Part shown: piece after piece, positions 1-14,029 of the stretch | Numbering within the stretch: the first letter of the stretch is position 1 | Layout: the number at the start of each line of letters is the position of its first letter | Source of the DNA: Sipunculus nudus | Lineage: Eukaryota; Annelida; Sipuncula; Golfingiida; Sipunculidae | DNA length: 64,000 nt | NCBI GenBank assembly: GCA_026874595.1 | Contig: CM049318.1 | Coordinates: 54,823,250 to 54,887,249, forward strand | Reading direction: 5' to 3' | Program-made: the position numbers and the translations under genes | Notes under the pieces: generated by a model | The model's input: the letters and a program-made list of their open reading frames with translations, nothing else | What the model was told of the DNA's origin: nothing | Database searches by the model: none

Positions 1-85
1 CTTGAAAAGTAATGGTCCAGCATTGAAGCATTATACCTGATGTAATCTCGTTGCACAGGTTCGCATTAGGCCTGTAGGCCTTGTT
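1..85 (-). mobile_element. 5' end of a Helentron-like element (family v), running off the window
   Basis: On the minus strand it begins AACAAGGCC at position 85, with the hairpin-forming pair AGGCCT...AGGCCT and then GCGAACCTGTG. It matches the left ends of the copies at 24721 and 58005. The rest lies outside the window. Confidence 0.65.
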
Positions 86-1430
86 TTCAGGAAAAAGATA
101 AAAAAATTTTTTAATCTTCTCCAAAACCGTCAAACCAAATTGTTAAATATGTCCGGAAACAAGCTCTCAAGTTTGTATTTAATAATTCAGGTTCAGTGAT
201 ATTTGGCAGAGTTGTAGTAAGCTGAACTTCATCATTTGTCCAAGTAAGCATACTAAGAGTACAATCTCAGAAATGGCAGGAGCTAGCATCACCAAATTTT
301 ATGCACATGTTGTTCAAGGCTCACTAAAAAGTGAGTTATTGGTAAACTGAGCAAAAATAATAAAACACATATATATATAATATATTATTTATTATACATA
401 TATAATAATCAGTGGTAAGTTCGTTTTATAATTGTACATAATATAATTATAAAAATTATTATTAATGACCTATATGAATATGTAAGAAATAAACCCCAAG
501 CTCACAAAAAATTACATCGGTCTAATGCCTGATTTATGTATGTATTTATTGGCATGTAGTAACAGAATTTTTCATTTTGATTGATTTGAAAATCATACCA
601 TAAAAATTATTTAATTAAATAAACCAAATCTATGTTTAAATATAAGAAATGTCAATCTTTAAGTAATATATTCAATGAGGTCTATTCAACACATTATCTG
701 TAAATAAAACATTCTTCTGAAATCAACAATGTCAACATGGTTTCATACACATAAATATTTTATATGCACACAATTAGTATTCAAGTACCATACTTGCATG
801 AGCAGAGATTTCTATATTGCTCTCATGTAAATTGTCTTAAAACAAAGGCCATGGAAAAATGATACTGCCATATAAATACACAGGAATAATCTGGGTTTAT
901 TTTTCATGCTCATTGAGATCAGTTTCCTTGGATATCTGGGTATCACAGCGAACAATTCCTTGTTCAGTAAATAAATAGGAACCTCATACTAGCCTTATTT
1001 TGCCCTCTAATGATAAAAAAAGCAGAAATGCGCTGGCACTATTAAAACTTTTAAATGCTTACCTGGCCTTTGGGTCTTTCAAGGTGAGCAGTAGGAGGTT
1101 TTTTTTACAAAACATACCTTGATAATTTAAATAAATAACAGTTTCAAGCAAAATGTACACAGCACCAATGAAATAGCTCATGTTTTTAATTTGTCTATCT
1201 GTGTTTTATGGAGACAATGACCTCATGAATTTTGCATTCTTGGAACCTTGTGAAAATATATAAACTGAAGACCTGCACAGACCACTGGAGAGGTGATGCT
1301 AGTATTAATGTACCCCTAACTGTAATTTCTGTTATCTACAGAAAACCTTGAACAGTTGTCTACAGAATATCTTTGTACACTATATGATATCTACATTATA
1401 TTTACATATATCCCATTATATACTGAGCAT
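86..1430. other. AT-rich intergenic DNA, nothing recognised
   Basis: No ORF of coding character and no repeat family recognised beyond short AT runs. Confidence 0.5.
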
Positions 1431-1439
1431 CACTCCAGC

Positions 1440-2570
1440 TACAGATGTCTACAGAACAGGACTAGATACAGTTATCTCACAACATTACTGTAGATACAAT
1501 TTATCTCACAGAACATGACTGTTATTACAATCACCTCAAGGAACATGGCTGGTGAGTTATCTCATGGAACATGACTGTAGATACAGTTACCTCACAGACC
1601 ATGACTGGTGATAGTTATCTGGCAGAACATGACTTGATATAGTCACCTAAGAACATGACTGTAGTTGTTCCATGTAACATGACTGTAGATAGTTATCTCG
1701 CACACAATGACTGGAAAAGTTATCTCACAGAACATGACTAGATAAAGTCACCTGGGAACATGACTAGTTATTTCATGGAACATTGCTGTGTATAGTTATC
1801 TCACAGACCATGACTCCAGATAGTTATCGGGCAGAACATGACTTGATATAGTCCCCTAATAACATGACTGTAGTCATGAGAAAACTATTTCAGGTCATGG
1901 TCTGTGAGATAACTATCTACAGTCATGTTACATGAAATATCTAGTTATTTCATTGAACATTATTGTAGATACAGTTATCTCACTGACCATGACTAGATAC
2001 ATTCACCTCAGAACATGACTGTAGTTATTACATGGAACATGACTGGAGATACAGTTATCTTACAGAACATGACTGTAGATAGTTATCTCACACACAATGA
2101 CTGGAAAATGTTATCTCAAATAATATGACTAGATATAGTCACCACAGAACATGACTAATTAATTCATGTTACATGACTGGAGATACAGTTATCTCATAGA
2201 AAATGACTGGAGATAAGGTTATCTCGCAGATCGTGACTGGAGATACAGTTATCTCACAGATTATGACTGGAGATACAGCTATCTCACAGATCATGACTGG
2301 AGATACAGTTATCTCACAGATCATGACTGGAGATACAGTTATCTCACAGACCATGACTGGAAATAGTTATCTCAAAGAATATGACTACATATAGTCACCA
2401 CAGAACATGACTGTAGTTATTTCATGGAACATGACTGGAGATACAGCTATCTCACAGAACATGACTGGAGATACAGTGATCTCACAGAACATGACTGGAG
2501 ATACAGTTATCTCACAGAACATGACTGGAGATACAGTTATCTCACAGAACATGACTGCAGGCATGGTATC
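1440..2570. repeat. minisatellite, about 30-bp unit
   Basis: Degenerate copies of a 30-bp unit containing CATGACTGGAGATACAGTTA and TCTCACAGA. The array is most uniform at 2160-2375 and 2420-2560, degenerate and with longer composite units before that. A short stretch at about 1873-1940 carries the unit in inverted orientation. The period is a multiple of 3, so repetitive open frames appear on both strands; they are not genes. Confidence 0.9.
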
Positions 2571-2828
2571 AACAAAATGAGCACAACATATCTTCATGAT
2601 ACTGTACTAATGTATGTGATCAGCCTATTTCTGAGAAATTCCTGAAACAATTTTTGTTTACAGACATCTTAGATCTTGGCAATTTTCAAGACCCTTTAAA
2701 TGCCCCATGATCGTTTCTGCAATATTTTGTTTCTTAAGCCAGCAAAGTAAATATGCAACATACAAAAACAAGATCATAAACATGAAATAACATGACCTGC
2801 ACAAACAAGAGTATTTTTTCCATATAAA

Positions 2829-2980
2829 GTGAACCCTGACTTATGAGACTACCCATGGGACTGGCCAAGTGTGATCTTAATTAATGTGATCTTATAACTA
2901 ATGTCTATGCTTTAGGTTCACCCAAGGGTGGTCTTAACAGGCGGGTGGTCTTTCAGACAGGTTCCATTTTATAGGTACAT
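2829..2980. mobile_element. degraded TIR element of the 'AACCTG...GACCAC' MITE family
   Basis: Begins GTGAACCCTGACTTATGAG and ends GGTGGTCTTTCAGACAGGTT. It shares the GGTGGTC/GACCACC arms with the elements at 19652-19834, 21172-21345 and 37058-37232. About 150 bp, non-coding. Confidence 0.5.
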
Positions 2981-2984
2981 GACT

Positions 2985-5900
2985 GTAATGCCAGATCCAA
3001 GTATTCACAGCAATTATTAAGTCTGTTCAAAGCTAGTTCAATTCAATTAAGCTATGACATCATCACTGCTCACATTCGCACAACAAAATTCAGAACAATT
3101 TTTTTCTGGAATGATATACTTATTTTATCATTTACACAATTTCCATGGGCAAAATTAATTTCTGGGAAACTTGCTTAAAAAAGTTGAGTGTCCCTTTCAG
3201 ATTGTTTGAGCATGCGACCTGGTCTTACATCATTTATGTGATAACAGGCAGTCAAAAAGGACAAACCTTTACTGGGCTTAAGCCTACCTGGGCAGCAAGC
3301 TTATGAAGCAGTAGGGCCAAATGCTATGCCCATCAGCATGTGATTGGTGAACCAATTACAGAACTAATGATAACGCCAGTCACATCAAAGAGACTAGTCC
3401 AAAGAATTACCATCATAAGAAATCATGCAAACCCTGAGCACGAGACCTGAGTACATCTGCAGTATAATATGTGTGCCAATACAGGAAATCTCTAATGCAG
3501 CTTCTCGTGTAGATGGAGGAGAAAAAACGACTGGCTGGGGCAACAGAAAGCCCATTGGTGCAGGCAAGCGTGATTCAGCCTACACTCATTAGCACGGACG
3601 AAACTGACAGTCCCCACTTTGTTAGCTTATTTATGCTATGGATTCTTATTAATTTATATATTCATTACAATACAATTGTTTGCTACCAGAATGTATGGCA
3701 AATTCAAGGAAACTTGCAAATTTGACGTTTTATCAATGACTTAAACACCCTGTGTAAGTTCCCTTGGTCATCTTACATGGCAGTTGATTTAAGATCGAAT
3801 TCTAATCCAAACCATGCCTAATGCAGCAATTTCCAATGTCTTTTCTTGTTTCTGTAATATGTTTTAACACACCATAATAAATATGATAAATAATAAGCAT
3901 CAGGATGATTGGCAATTAAAAACACTGTACAAAATGAATGGGCTGGTCAGGCCGGATGCTAGGGGGCACTAGTTGTTTGCCTGCAGTTTTTCAAGCAGAC
4001 AGTCATTTAGTGCCTCCACACATGAGAGTATAGATATAAGCAATATCCTGTATCAGAATTACATATACAATAAACTGTGATACCAGGTAAATTACATATG
4101 TAAATTTAGATTTAAAGAGATATTACAAGTCTTAATCAATGAATGATCAAAAGGCAAATACAATCAACTGTTTCCAAGAAATCTGCATAAATAAAATTTA
4201 AGTAAAATAGGAATGTGCAAGTCATTGTGATATGGAAAAGAAATGACCAAGACTGATGGGCATACCAAATTTCATGACAATCCAGGATGCAATTCCTGGG
4301 AAATCTAAATGAATAAAATTCCATTAAAACAAATTCCAGGAGAATGCCACAGGTCATTTGGAAAAAGGTACTATGAAAACATGTTCAGTAAATGCTTGCT
4401 ATTTGATCACAGTAATAACATGGTAATATAAATATATGTAATTATCAAAATATTTTTCCATCTGAGAATGTTGATAAAATATAAATTGAAAAGAGCCTGC
4501 TTCCCTGTTCTTTTAAATAATCAATCTGGAAAGTGTAAACAGAAACATTTATAAAATATGATAAATTTTGTTGGATTAATATTATCCAATATAACCCTGA
4601 CCCCTGTGTTGTATAAATATAAATGTGGATGTCTTATTGTTTGTAAGTCCTTGTATGGGGGGGGGGGTGTCAAGGTGCAAAAGTTGCCAATTTCTGTACT
4701 TGCCTCTGTCCTTAGAAGAATTATTAATGGTATAGAACTAAATATTTTTGTTGATTATATGCATCAGTTAATAAACTGAAGTAATTTTTTTTATTTTTCT
4801 TGGCAAGTTTGCAAAATTCAAAATATTGGGCCTTCATTGCTTACTTTAAAATAAAATACACACACTTGCATAACTTTTTTTTTCATACCAATTTTCACAC
4901 ATAACTGACAATCGTAGCTGGTCTTCCATTTTTTTCTGTCCACCTTCATCGTCATCATCATGCATCTGGGTTTGTGGTTTCATTGATTGCCCTGTATGGT
5001 CCTTCCTGCACATCAAATATACACAAATAACATTGGTATTAACATCAAGATTCTCCAATATGAAATCCCTTTCTTCACAGGCAAATTACACAGAAACCTG
5101 TTTAATTTGTAGTTAAACCCAGCCAAATTTAGTCAGACTGCATGTTTAAAATGTGACCAATGACTTGTGTCGCTAAGTATACACAGGTAGGAGTCACATT
5201 GTTACATTACTCTCCTTTCACAGCGGTCTTATTACATTCCGTCTTCTAATCCATTTCATTCAACCACTGCTTGTATTTGCTAAGCACTATACCACATATG
5301 CTATCAAAGGACCATCATTCTACACTCTTTCATTTAGACAAATAAAACAGAGGCATTCAAGGTTTAGCAGAGTCTAAATTTTTAGCAAATGGTGGCACTC
5401 TTCATGGCAAATAGACTCAGTGCATGCAGTGGTTGAATGAAATGGATAGGTAGAAGATATGTAATGATACCACTACACATGGAGTGTACCTGTTTATTTA
5501 TTTATTTATATATATTAAATATATATAAAGTGTGTGTACAAAGAATACAAATCTTACTCATAGCGAATAATGTTTATTTAATTATGAAAACCATACCTTT
5601 ATCCAACAGTTTATGTAACTGAATGATGGTTTCAAGGTTATGTTTTGGTAAGAAAATCTAAACAAAAGTGTTCAAATGGTAAATTAGAAGACTGAAAGAA
5701 AAGACTATTTACAGATCTAGAATTATCAAATTTTTTAATTGAATTCAGCTATGGTGAATGTATGCCTTGTTTTCAGGTTTTAAATATTCAAGCACAATTA
5801 TAATCTGTTTCTTCCCCTCATGTCAACCTGATTTTTGCTATGAAATTTTTATTGGTTATACATTTCAAGGGAAACAATAATAGTATAGAGTAGAGGATTA

Positions 5901-6705
5901 AAGGACCTAATTTTCAACCCACCTCACATCTTATTTAAGAGACAGAATTATTTGAAAATATGAGAAATCAGTCTACTTTTTCAACATATCAAACCCCCTT
6001 ATGGCGGTCAAGGTCATTAATCACATGCAAAAACAGCCTCCATTGACAGCTGCTGATTGGATGATGTCATGTAAACACTCTAAAAATATAACCAGCTAAA
6101 ACAAAGATGGCTACTCATGCAGATAAAATCATATCTGCCATATCATTGTGAAGAGATTAAAAGTTGTGAAACATAACCTAGGGATTTATTGTTGAATTCT
6201 TAATTGCCATATTAGGTTGTCTCTTCCATATGTAGCTTTCTTGGAAATAATTGAAAAATATAACTTTTTTTAAATATTATCTACAAAAAACAGGTGGACA
6301 GCATGTGGTGAAACAGACTATAGAATAGCATTCAGTAGACCAAATACTTCTGCTGAATGCTAATTTTCTTGCAATTTTTCATGGAACTTAGAAACCATAG
6401 TTTTAGCATAATCTTACTAACAGACAAACCAACAAATTCACAAACAGATGAAAACACAACCTCCTTGTCAGAGGAAGTGAAGCAGCTGATGGCAGAAGCT
6501 TAAGCATATAGCAGCATCTACAGAGCTTTGGTCTCTGGAATCTATAAATAGAGTCATCACCTCCATCATCATCATTATTATCATCACCATCAGGTAAAAA
6601 ATGTGTATTCACAAGGATTTGTGGTACTGAAGCATATAAAAATCTAAATATTTTTGTTATAAATCACAATGTTACCGGTATATACCTTATTTCTCAATTA
6701 TGGTA
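2985..6705. other. intergenic DNA, nothing recognised
   Basis: Only low-complexity AT tracts and a G-run near 4659-4667. The short ORFs here lack protein-like composition. Confidence 0.5.
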
Positions 6706-6709
6706 GTTT

Positions 6710-7166
6710 AAGGGGGCCCAATCACCTTTCTGACCTTTATAAACTACAGGTAATCCCTTGAAGCTTTTATAAAAATAAGCCAAAAACGTTGATATCACCG
6801 TACACAGGCTACTTGTTTTGTTTTATATCAACATGTTTATTATATGTGGGGGTCCGCCAAAATAATCAAAATAAATTCAACAAGGGCTTCTGGCAGCAAG
6901 TCAGATAAGCCAGAGCTTTGCATATGGCGTTTTGCAACAAGTGACCTTTCTACCTCAGCATAATTGCAACCTACCACCTAAGGTTACATGTTTTTCATGT
7001 TGTCAACATTGCTGTGTTTACAAACATGTTGGTGATAAACAAGTTCATACATCCTTCACGAAAGCCTAATAAGAACATGTCAGAGCCAAAATTACCGTTA
7101 GATCATTAATATATACACAGAGGAAGCCAAAAATTACATAAATTCTTTTTTAAAAGGTAGGTGAAC
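6710..7166. mobile_element. MITE of the TTAA / GGGGCCCAATCACC type (copy 1)
   Basis: Left end TTAA followed by GGGGGCCCAATCACC. The right end reads AGGTGAACAGGCATC followed by TTTAAA, a decayed inverted copy. The interior matches 13190-13565, including TTTGCATATGGCGTTTTGCA. The left terminus equals that of the validated TTAA element at 44934. Confidence 0.55.
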
Positions 7167-7169
7167 AGG

Positions 7170-8980
7170 CATCTTTAAATTTGGATATAGCAAATTTGTT
7201 TAATAAATATGTCAAGCAGAGATCCCTTTCTAAATGTCAGCATATGTTTTCTATTTGAAGTACATGTTAAGACTAATGAAATAAATCAAAATCTGTTGCA
7301 CATAGGTTACAATTGACCTACGTGTCATGGGTAAAGTGAGGGCTCAATCTAGTCAGCAGTCTTGGCTAAAAGGTTTTTTTTTTAGAAACTATATATATGC
7401 ATTAACTATTAGGTTGAAAATAAATACTGAACACTAAACAAGAATTCAGCTGAATGACATCATGGTGACAAAATTACCACTGAGGGGATTACTATTGGGT
7501 AAATCAATATATTTGACAAATTGGAAGATTTCAAAGAAGGATTATATGATAGGATGAAAGGTTGTAAGAGACCTTTTTAAACTTTTTGTCTGAAACTTGC
7601 TTAAATAACTGACGTAGTATCACGCAGAAACAAAAAGAGAAATTGCACCAAACTGTATGCAAAATTGCAGGTCTGTAGTTTAATGAATGTAAAATGTGCT
7701 TTGCCAAAAGACAAATGTACTTATAGCATGGAGGTTTTATGGAGGTATAGTCCATTATGGATTTTTTGTATACCTCCATGCATAAGATCAGCTATGCTAA
7801 ATATATCAAATATACAGTACATTAAATCAAAACCCTGGACCATGTTAGTTTACACAGAAGCAGCTTGACCAGCACTTAAGTTCTTATTGTTCTAATTGGT
7901 TATGGTCAACTAATTCCAATACAAGATTGTCCAATATGATATAATTAAGTGCATAAAACTTCTCCACTTTAATAGCATAACCTTACCCCAGTTCACATAA
8001 TTTGTTTCTAAAGAAATATAAACAACAAAAATTGAGATAAGAAATAAACATATATCACATTCATTGAACTGAACAAATAATATAACTTGTATCAGAAAAA
8101 CAAAGTTTACATTTGAACTGAATTAACTATAAATCTTACGAGATGCAATATCTTTTGTGAAGAAAATAAATCACAAATAGAAAAACATGAACAAAAAGCA
8201 TTTTTCTATGGCATTTTACGGTTGTAATTTTCTTTATCTCTTTTTGTATTAGGTCAAATTTACATAATTACCATCAGGTGTTGAGATTATTAAGAAAGTA
8301 CAGATATGAAAACTAGTGGCTTTATTTGGTTTTCAATTTTTATAGAAGTCATAATTTCCAATATAATTAGATAAGTACAATATAAAGCTTCCTTCTGTGT
8401 GGTCATAATATAAATTACAATGATTGTCACTATACACTAAATATGATATAAAGATATTTAATCAACTGCTGGTATCAAATTACAAATACATACAAACACC
8501 ACTTGCTGATGGTTCAAATCCCAAACTAACATTAAAATAAAATTTAAATTGTGACTATTAATATTATCTTTGTGAGATAATTATTTGAACTAAAATACCA
8601 ATGACAATGCTTGTGACCACCATGCCACCATGAATTGGCTCCATTATTATAGAATATTTCACAAAAGGGTCTATCTTTATTTTGCAAACATTATATACTG
8701 TAATACTAGGTTTCTTTCCTTTATATATTGGTTCATGAATAAACAGTAATTTAATTTTTGGCAATAAATGCTGAATTATTCAATAAAAACCAATTTTATT
8801 GAACCATTGACTGCTCAGATGTATATCAGATTCCAGACACAAATCTGACATGACAGGTGAAATCTTGTTCAACTTCATCTTCAGTATCTTTCACGAGTCC
8901 TGTCAAATCTCAGGCAGCTATGGTTTCAGAGACCTTGATTCATTGAACAAGCCTCAAGTGTTCAGGCTCAAATCTCTACT
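7170..8980. other. intergenic DNA, nothing recognised
   Basis: AT-rich sequence without supported features. Confidence 0.5.
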
Positions 8981-8985
8981 GCCAA

Positions 8986-9551
8986 TTGACCTAGCCATCG
9001 CAGCCCATATGCTCCACCCTTTCAACCTAATCATTATAATGAGCCCCCAAAACACTTCTACACAAGGTCTTTCATGCCTATGAGCCCTTTACAAGATAAT
9101 AGTGACGTCACTAAGGTCTATTGCCTGTGACGTCGCATTGACTGACGTCATCAACAGGAATCTCTCTTCTCCATTGATGAATATATTGCAGTCATTGTGA
9201 TCTGTCTTGCCATATTTCAGATTATCTGTCTCATACCAATTAGGTGCCAGGTATGATAATATTATTTACTCAGTAGTCAGAGTAATGGCTCCTGTTACGT
9301 ATGGCCTAAAGTTTTTTATACTGTCTCCTTTGTATAAAAAAATATCCTGTTAAACATTGGGATATGGGTACTGGAACTACACCTGTTCTGTTTGGCAGAG
9401 CTCTGCCAAGTTATGCAAATTTTGTGCTTGTCAGTTGGTTGACAGTTAACAATGCCAACAGTCATCTGATTGGTTACTCATTAGTCCAATGCTTATAATT
9501 ATTATTGAATGAATATGCAATTACGGACACATTGAATTTCAGGTAGGTCAA
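8986..9551. mobile_element. MITE with TIR TTGACCTAkCC (copy 1)
   Basis: Ends are TTGACCTAGCC and GGTAGGTCAA. The interior is shared with 34490-34868 and 49772-50769, including ATTATAATGAGCCCC and GACTGACGTCATCAAC. 566 bp, non-coding. Confidence 0.8.
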
Positions 9552-10143
9552 TTAAACCCAACAAAGCAAAGGTAAATAATACACTGTTCACATGACACCT
9601 GAACAAGAACACCTGTACTAGTCATGCAACAGATTTAATTAGATTAAGAAGAGTCTTGATGCCATCTCAGTAATGCTAAACATTTGGTCTAAACAATGCA
9701 CCAGATGTGCTCCATCAACTTCATACAGCACGTGTGAGCAAGGCCTATGATTGGTTTAGTTGCCTTGTCCATTATTCATGAAATAGGTGCTAGAGTTAGT
9801 TGATGAATCAAGGTCTTTGAAAGCATTGGTGCCAGAGGTTTGATAATCTGAAGATGATCTTGCTCAGCTTTTGTTGGATCTTCATAAAATTATGTGAATC
9901 TTTAGAACTGAAAATAAATATGCAATATGTGTCCAGTCCTGAAAAACAATATACTCCAGTTGATCTGGTTATTATGTTCTGTGTGTATAGAGTCCACATG
10001 TGTCTGTTTACCATATCAAGCCAGCTTGACCAGAGGTCAGATCTTGTGCATGCTTGGAAACTCAAAAAGAAGTTGCAGAAACATGAAAGAAGAAATACCT
10101 GTCAGAAGCTAGCCATGAAAACATGACATCAAGGCCTTTTTAA

Positions 10144-11302
10144 AACAAGTGACCCATGGGTCATGATGCTCTGCTGATTAGGAAGACATTCACAAAGGAA
10201 TTTTATCATCTGAATGCCAAATATTGTAGGTGGTATCCCCATTCAACTGTAGCCATAAAGTTCTCTAAAACCAACAAGAAGAAAATGTTTTATGATAATA
10301 TGTCCAGCCATTCCTAATCAAGCCTTTTTGTATGCAGTCAGCTGGGCTAAAAATTACCATGAACATTTTTGAAGGACATTCCTGGATGTCAAGACAGAAG
10401 AATCTAAGTCCAACAGTAAAGTTGTGTATCTTGTCTGGGACCTTAAATATTTATGGCCAGTAATATAGGTCATCATAACCTAATTGAATTCATGTTTCCA
10501 TGGAGATTGCCCAAGTATTCCCTGAATATTACATAGGAACATTCTACGGTAAGTAGATACAATTCAGGATGCTGAACATCATGTTTTTGGCCAATATAAT
10601 ATTAATAGTTAACAAAATATAGGTCACCATGACCTAATTTCAGGTTTCCATGCAGATTTATGCAGGTCCTGCTTGAATGTCATGTTAGAAGATTCTAGGC
10701 CTAGTGGATAAAATTTGTGCTCCATCTAACTGACTGAGTGCTCAAAATCATGACTCATGACTGTAGTTCACAAGATACAGGTCACCATGACCTAATTGCA
10801 GGTTTTCAAGGAGACTTTCCTAGAACCTGACTGGATGTACAGTTAGAAGTTTCTAGGTCTAACAGTTACAATTTGTGTCCTGTTAATTGACAAACTGCTT
10901 CATCTGAAGATCTACAAAATAGAGGAAAAATTGCATAAAAATTAGATAAAAATACAGGTGGTGCCACCAGTCATCAGGATATGATGAAACACAGTTTGAT
11001 AAATATATATCAAAAATATCATTTCATTAGTTATTTAGATATTGAAACTTTTGTATCAAATTTTTAATTATTCTTGGGCGTACTTATGAGCTGCATAGCT
11101 CAGAAGATATAGGTCTCAGTGACCTTATTTCAGGTTTCCAAGGTGATATTTTATTAACTTACCTGGATATTAAACTACAAGTTTCTTGAGTTAGTGGTTA
11201 CAATTTGTGCCCTGCTAAAAAATGGACAGATGACCGGATGGATGTCAAACAAAGCACAATTCCTATACCTCAGTTGACTTTCAGTCCGCTGAGCTAAATA
11301 TT
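10144..11302 (+). mobile_element. Helentron-like non-autonomous element, family i
   Basis: The 5' end AACAAGTGACCCATGGGTC contains the palindrome GACCCATGGGTC, followed by the subterminal ATGCTCTGCTG. The core has about four degenerate units with AGGTCACCATGACCTAATT, plus a GGTGGTGCCACC palindrome near 10974. The 3' end near 11263-11300 carries the hairpin arms CCTCAGTTGACT and AGTCCGCTGAG before TAAAT. No protein coded. Confidence 0.7.
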
Positions 11303-11705
11303 AAAATGAAATTTCCATTAAAATTTCTTAAGATGCTTAAAATCTAACCTATTGCTCTGACATTTGCCTTTTTAAAGTTATGGAAGTAAACACCAAAGTG
11401 AAATTAAGGGAAACCTCTGTGCAAAGGATGTATGAAGAAAGATATGCCTGGATAAGCAGTCTGGCCACTAGATTCAAGTATTTTAATTAATGATATTTTG
11501 ACAGTCATCAGTATGCTGAAACAGTGCATGAAACATTCCCCAACAGAAAAGCAAACACATAAAACCGTTTAAGTTTACCTGACTCTCTGAGTGTAATGCT
11601 GCCATCTATGTCTGAGTACTAGAACAACAAAAAGCATCATCACAAAACTATTAATTAGTATCAGTTTACTCTCTGTTTACTCTGATTTATTAATAGGTCA
11701 TATTA

Positions 11706-12482
11706 AGGCCGGCATACACGTTGCGACCTGATTCAACTCAACTCAACTGGGCCCGACTGAACAGGTTTCCTCAAGTTTTCTACAGTTTCTTCCAGTTTTT
11801 GAACCTGCAGACTGACGAAAACTGGTGTGCATACACATAACGACCCGACTCAACTCAACTGGATCGACGGCAGAGGCGGTACATTCAAATCAACAAAAAT
11901 GGTGACAAGCTTGTGACATATGAAAACAAATTCATTAATACATGTCATATTATTTATCAGTATACATGTATGTATCTGTATGTCGCTGTTTCAATTCTTC
12001 TCATCGCATAGTTTGATAAATTTTAGTCTAGAAAATAGTATTCAATGTCCTGTGATATACACTATATATTCTACATCTGTGAACATGAAGCATATTGATA
12101 TTATGCTGACATTGTACTGGTGACATTGGCTATACAGATTTATATTCATATATAATGCGCGCATAGTGCTCATGTAATGTATTGCTGTCTTTCTCTGCAC
12201 CATATGATTTTGGCCAAGAAGCTCACATGACCGAGGTGCTCATGTGATCAGAGACGTAGATGTGATTGGTTGCTGACTGTACTTCTGAACGACGCGACTC
12301 AACTGGACACGATTTTTTCTTACACTGCCAGAAACCAAAAACTGACGCCGACTGGTGCCGACTCTGGTTGAGTCGGGTCGTTTTCGCGCATACACTTTGC
12401 GACGCAACTCAACTCAACTCAACTCAACTAAACAGTTTTTGACCTGTTGAGTTGAGTCGGGTCGCAACGTGTATGCCGGCCT
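11706..12482. mobile_element. non-autonomous DNA transposon, TTA target, PIF/Harbinger-like
   Basis: 777 bp with TIRs AGGCCGGCATACACGTTGCG at the left and its complement at the right, continuing into mixed ACTCAACTCAACT-rich arms. Flanked by a perfect 3-bp duplication TTA (11703-11705 and 12483-12485). A TWA target duplication is the known habit of PIF/Harbinger. No transposase fragment is visible. The long GC-rich TIRs stand out from the AT-rich interior. Confidence 0.85.
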
Positions 12483-12489
12483 TTATGCT

Positions 12490-13185
12490 TCCACTTTGTT
12501 CCCGCTTCATCGAACTATTATGATATTAAGACTATTTTAAATAAGCTATGTTCCTGTTGCCATTAAAATGGGTACCTGTTCTCTGTGAAGACTGCCCTAG
12601 AACCAATGTTGTTACTTTCTGCTTACACTCCACTTGCACACAAGCCTTAGCATGCTGGATCACCTGCCTGTGTGCTGTCAGTTTAAACAAAATGCAAATT
12701 ACTTGCTCTGAGTGAGGGGTAAACCCAGTTGGGGTTTGATATGAATAGAATGTTACAACAAAACAGCTGATAGATATCACATTTAACCTAAAGGTAGGGC
12801 ATATAAGACAAATCAGTAATAGTCCAGTGAATGTGATGATGCAAATCATAAAGTTTAACTCTGCATGTGTCAATCAAGGCACACTCAGCTTCGCCTCACT
12901 GTGCCATGTATGACACACCTCATGAAACCTTTTGTGATGCAAAATATTACTATACCCACTAATCATGCAGTGGTCCTGATACATTTGTCCTCGTTATCCC
13001 ATTAGTTAACTACTGCCTTCTATGGCACTTTTGGTTGTGTATCACTACCAGAAAAATTCTGTGAATTCATGTGTGGAGTACTGCCAGTTATAATCTTGGT
13101 CACCTCTAATATCCAGGTCTCACTGGCCATATAATTCTGGTTGCATTTATTATGTAACCAAACCTTATGTGATGCATAATATTAC
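12490..13185. other. intergenic DNA, nothing recognised
   Basis: A 113-residue open frame on the minus strand (12532-12873) shows no recognisable domain and no flanking splice context; I do not call it a gene. Confidence 0.45.
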
Positions 13186-13189
13186 ATTG

Positions 13190-13565
13190 GGCCATCTCTG
13201 CACACAAGCTGCTTGTTTTGTTTAAATCAGTGTTTATAATATGTGGGGGCATGCCAAAATAAAACAAATTCAACAATGGCATCTGGCAGCAATTCAGATG
13301 AGCCAAAGCTTTGCATATGGCGTTTTGCAACAAGAGACCTTCCTTCCTCCACATATATGCAACCTACCACCTTAGTTTACATGTTTTCCCATTTGTGAAC
13401 ATTGCTGTGTTTACAAACATGTTTTTGATAAACAAGTCCATACATCCTTCACAAAGGCATTATAAAAACTTCTCGCAACCAAAATTACCCTTAAATCATT
13501 AATATATACACAGAGGAAGCCAGAAATCACCTTAATTCTTTTCAAAAGGCAGGTGAATAAGCACC
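13190..13565. mobile_element. MITE related to 6710-7166 (copy 2)
   Basis: Shares the interior with copy 1 (TTTGCATATGGCGTTTTGCA, AATATATACACAGAGGAAGC) at moderate divergence. Ends are less clear. Confidence 0.55.
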
Positions 13566-14029
13566 TTGATGTGTGAATTTGTCTTTCTTCTCTGCTTCAC
13601 CTTTGTCATTTTGGCCAAAATAATCTTTCTGCCTCAGTGGTCATAGCCTTGCAACTGATCAAGGAGACTCAGCTAAATATGGTTTATTTTGACAAAAGCT
13701 TGATGCATACATACAAAGTGCCACATGACTAAAATCAGTTTGACATGTTGGGTTTAGTCAGGCCACATACACACATGCCAGACTATACACTGCAAACAAC
13801 TGGCAGATGTATATAATTTCAGTTTAACACTCAGCCCCAATGCTTGCCCATGCAACTACCAGTATATCCACAACCAAACACCTCTCATTTTTCACTGGCA
13901 ATTATAAAGCAGATTGGCTCAATGCCAACAAGCCATGCAGCTACATGTTACACACTATGCTGGTCTTCTTTTAGATAATTTTTGGGGATGTAATAACCTC
14001 CCATTTTTTAAATGCCAGTTTAACTTCAA

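Noticed and set aside
1440-2570. CRISPR-like regular repeats or a repetitive protein gene.
   Set aside because: Units are contiguous without unique spacers and degenerate. The open frames arise because the period is 30 bp and the unit lacks stops. The host genome is eukaryotic.
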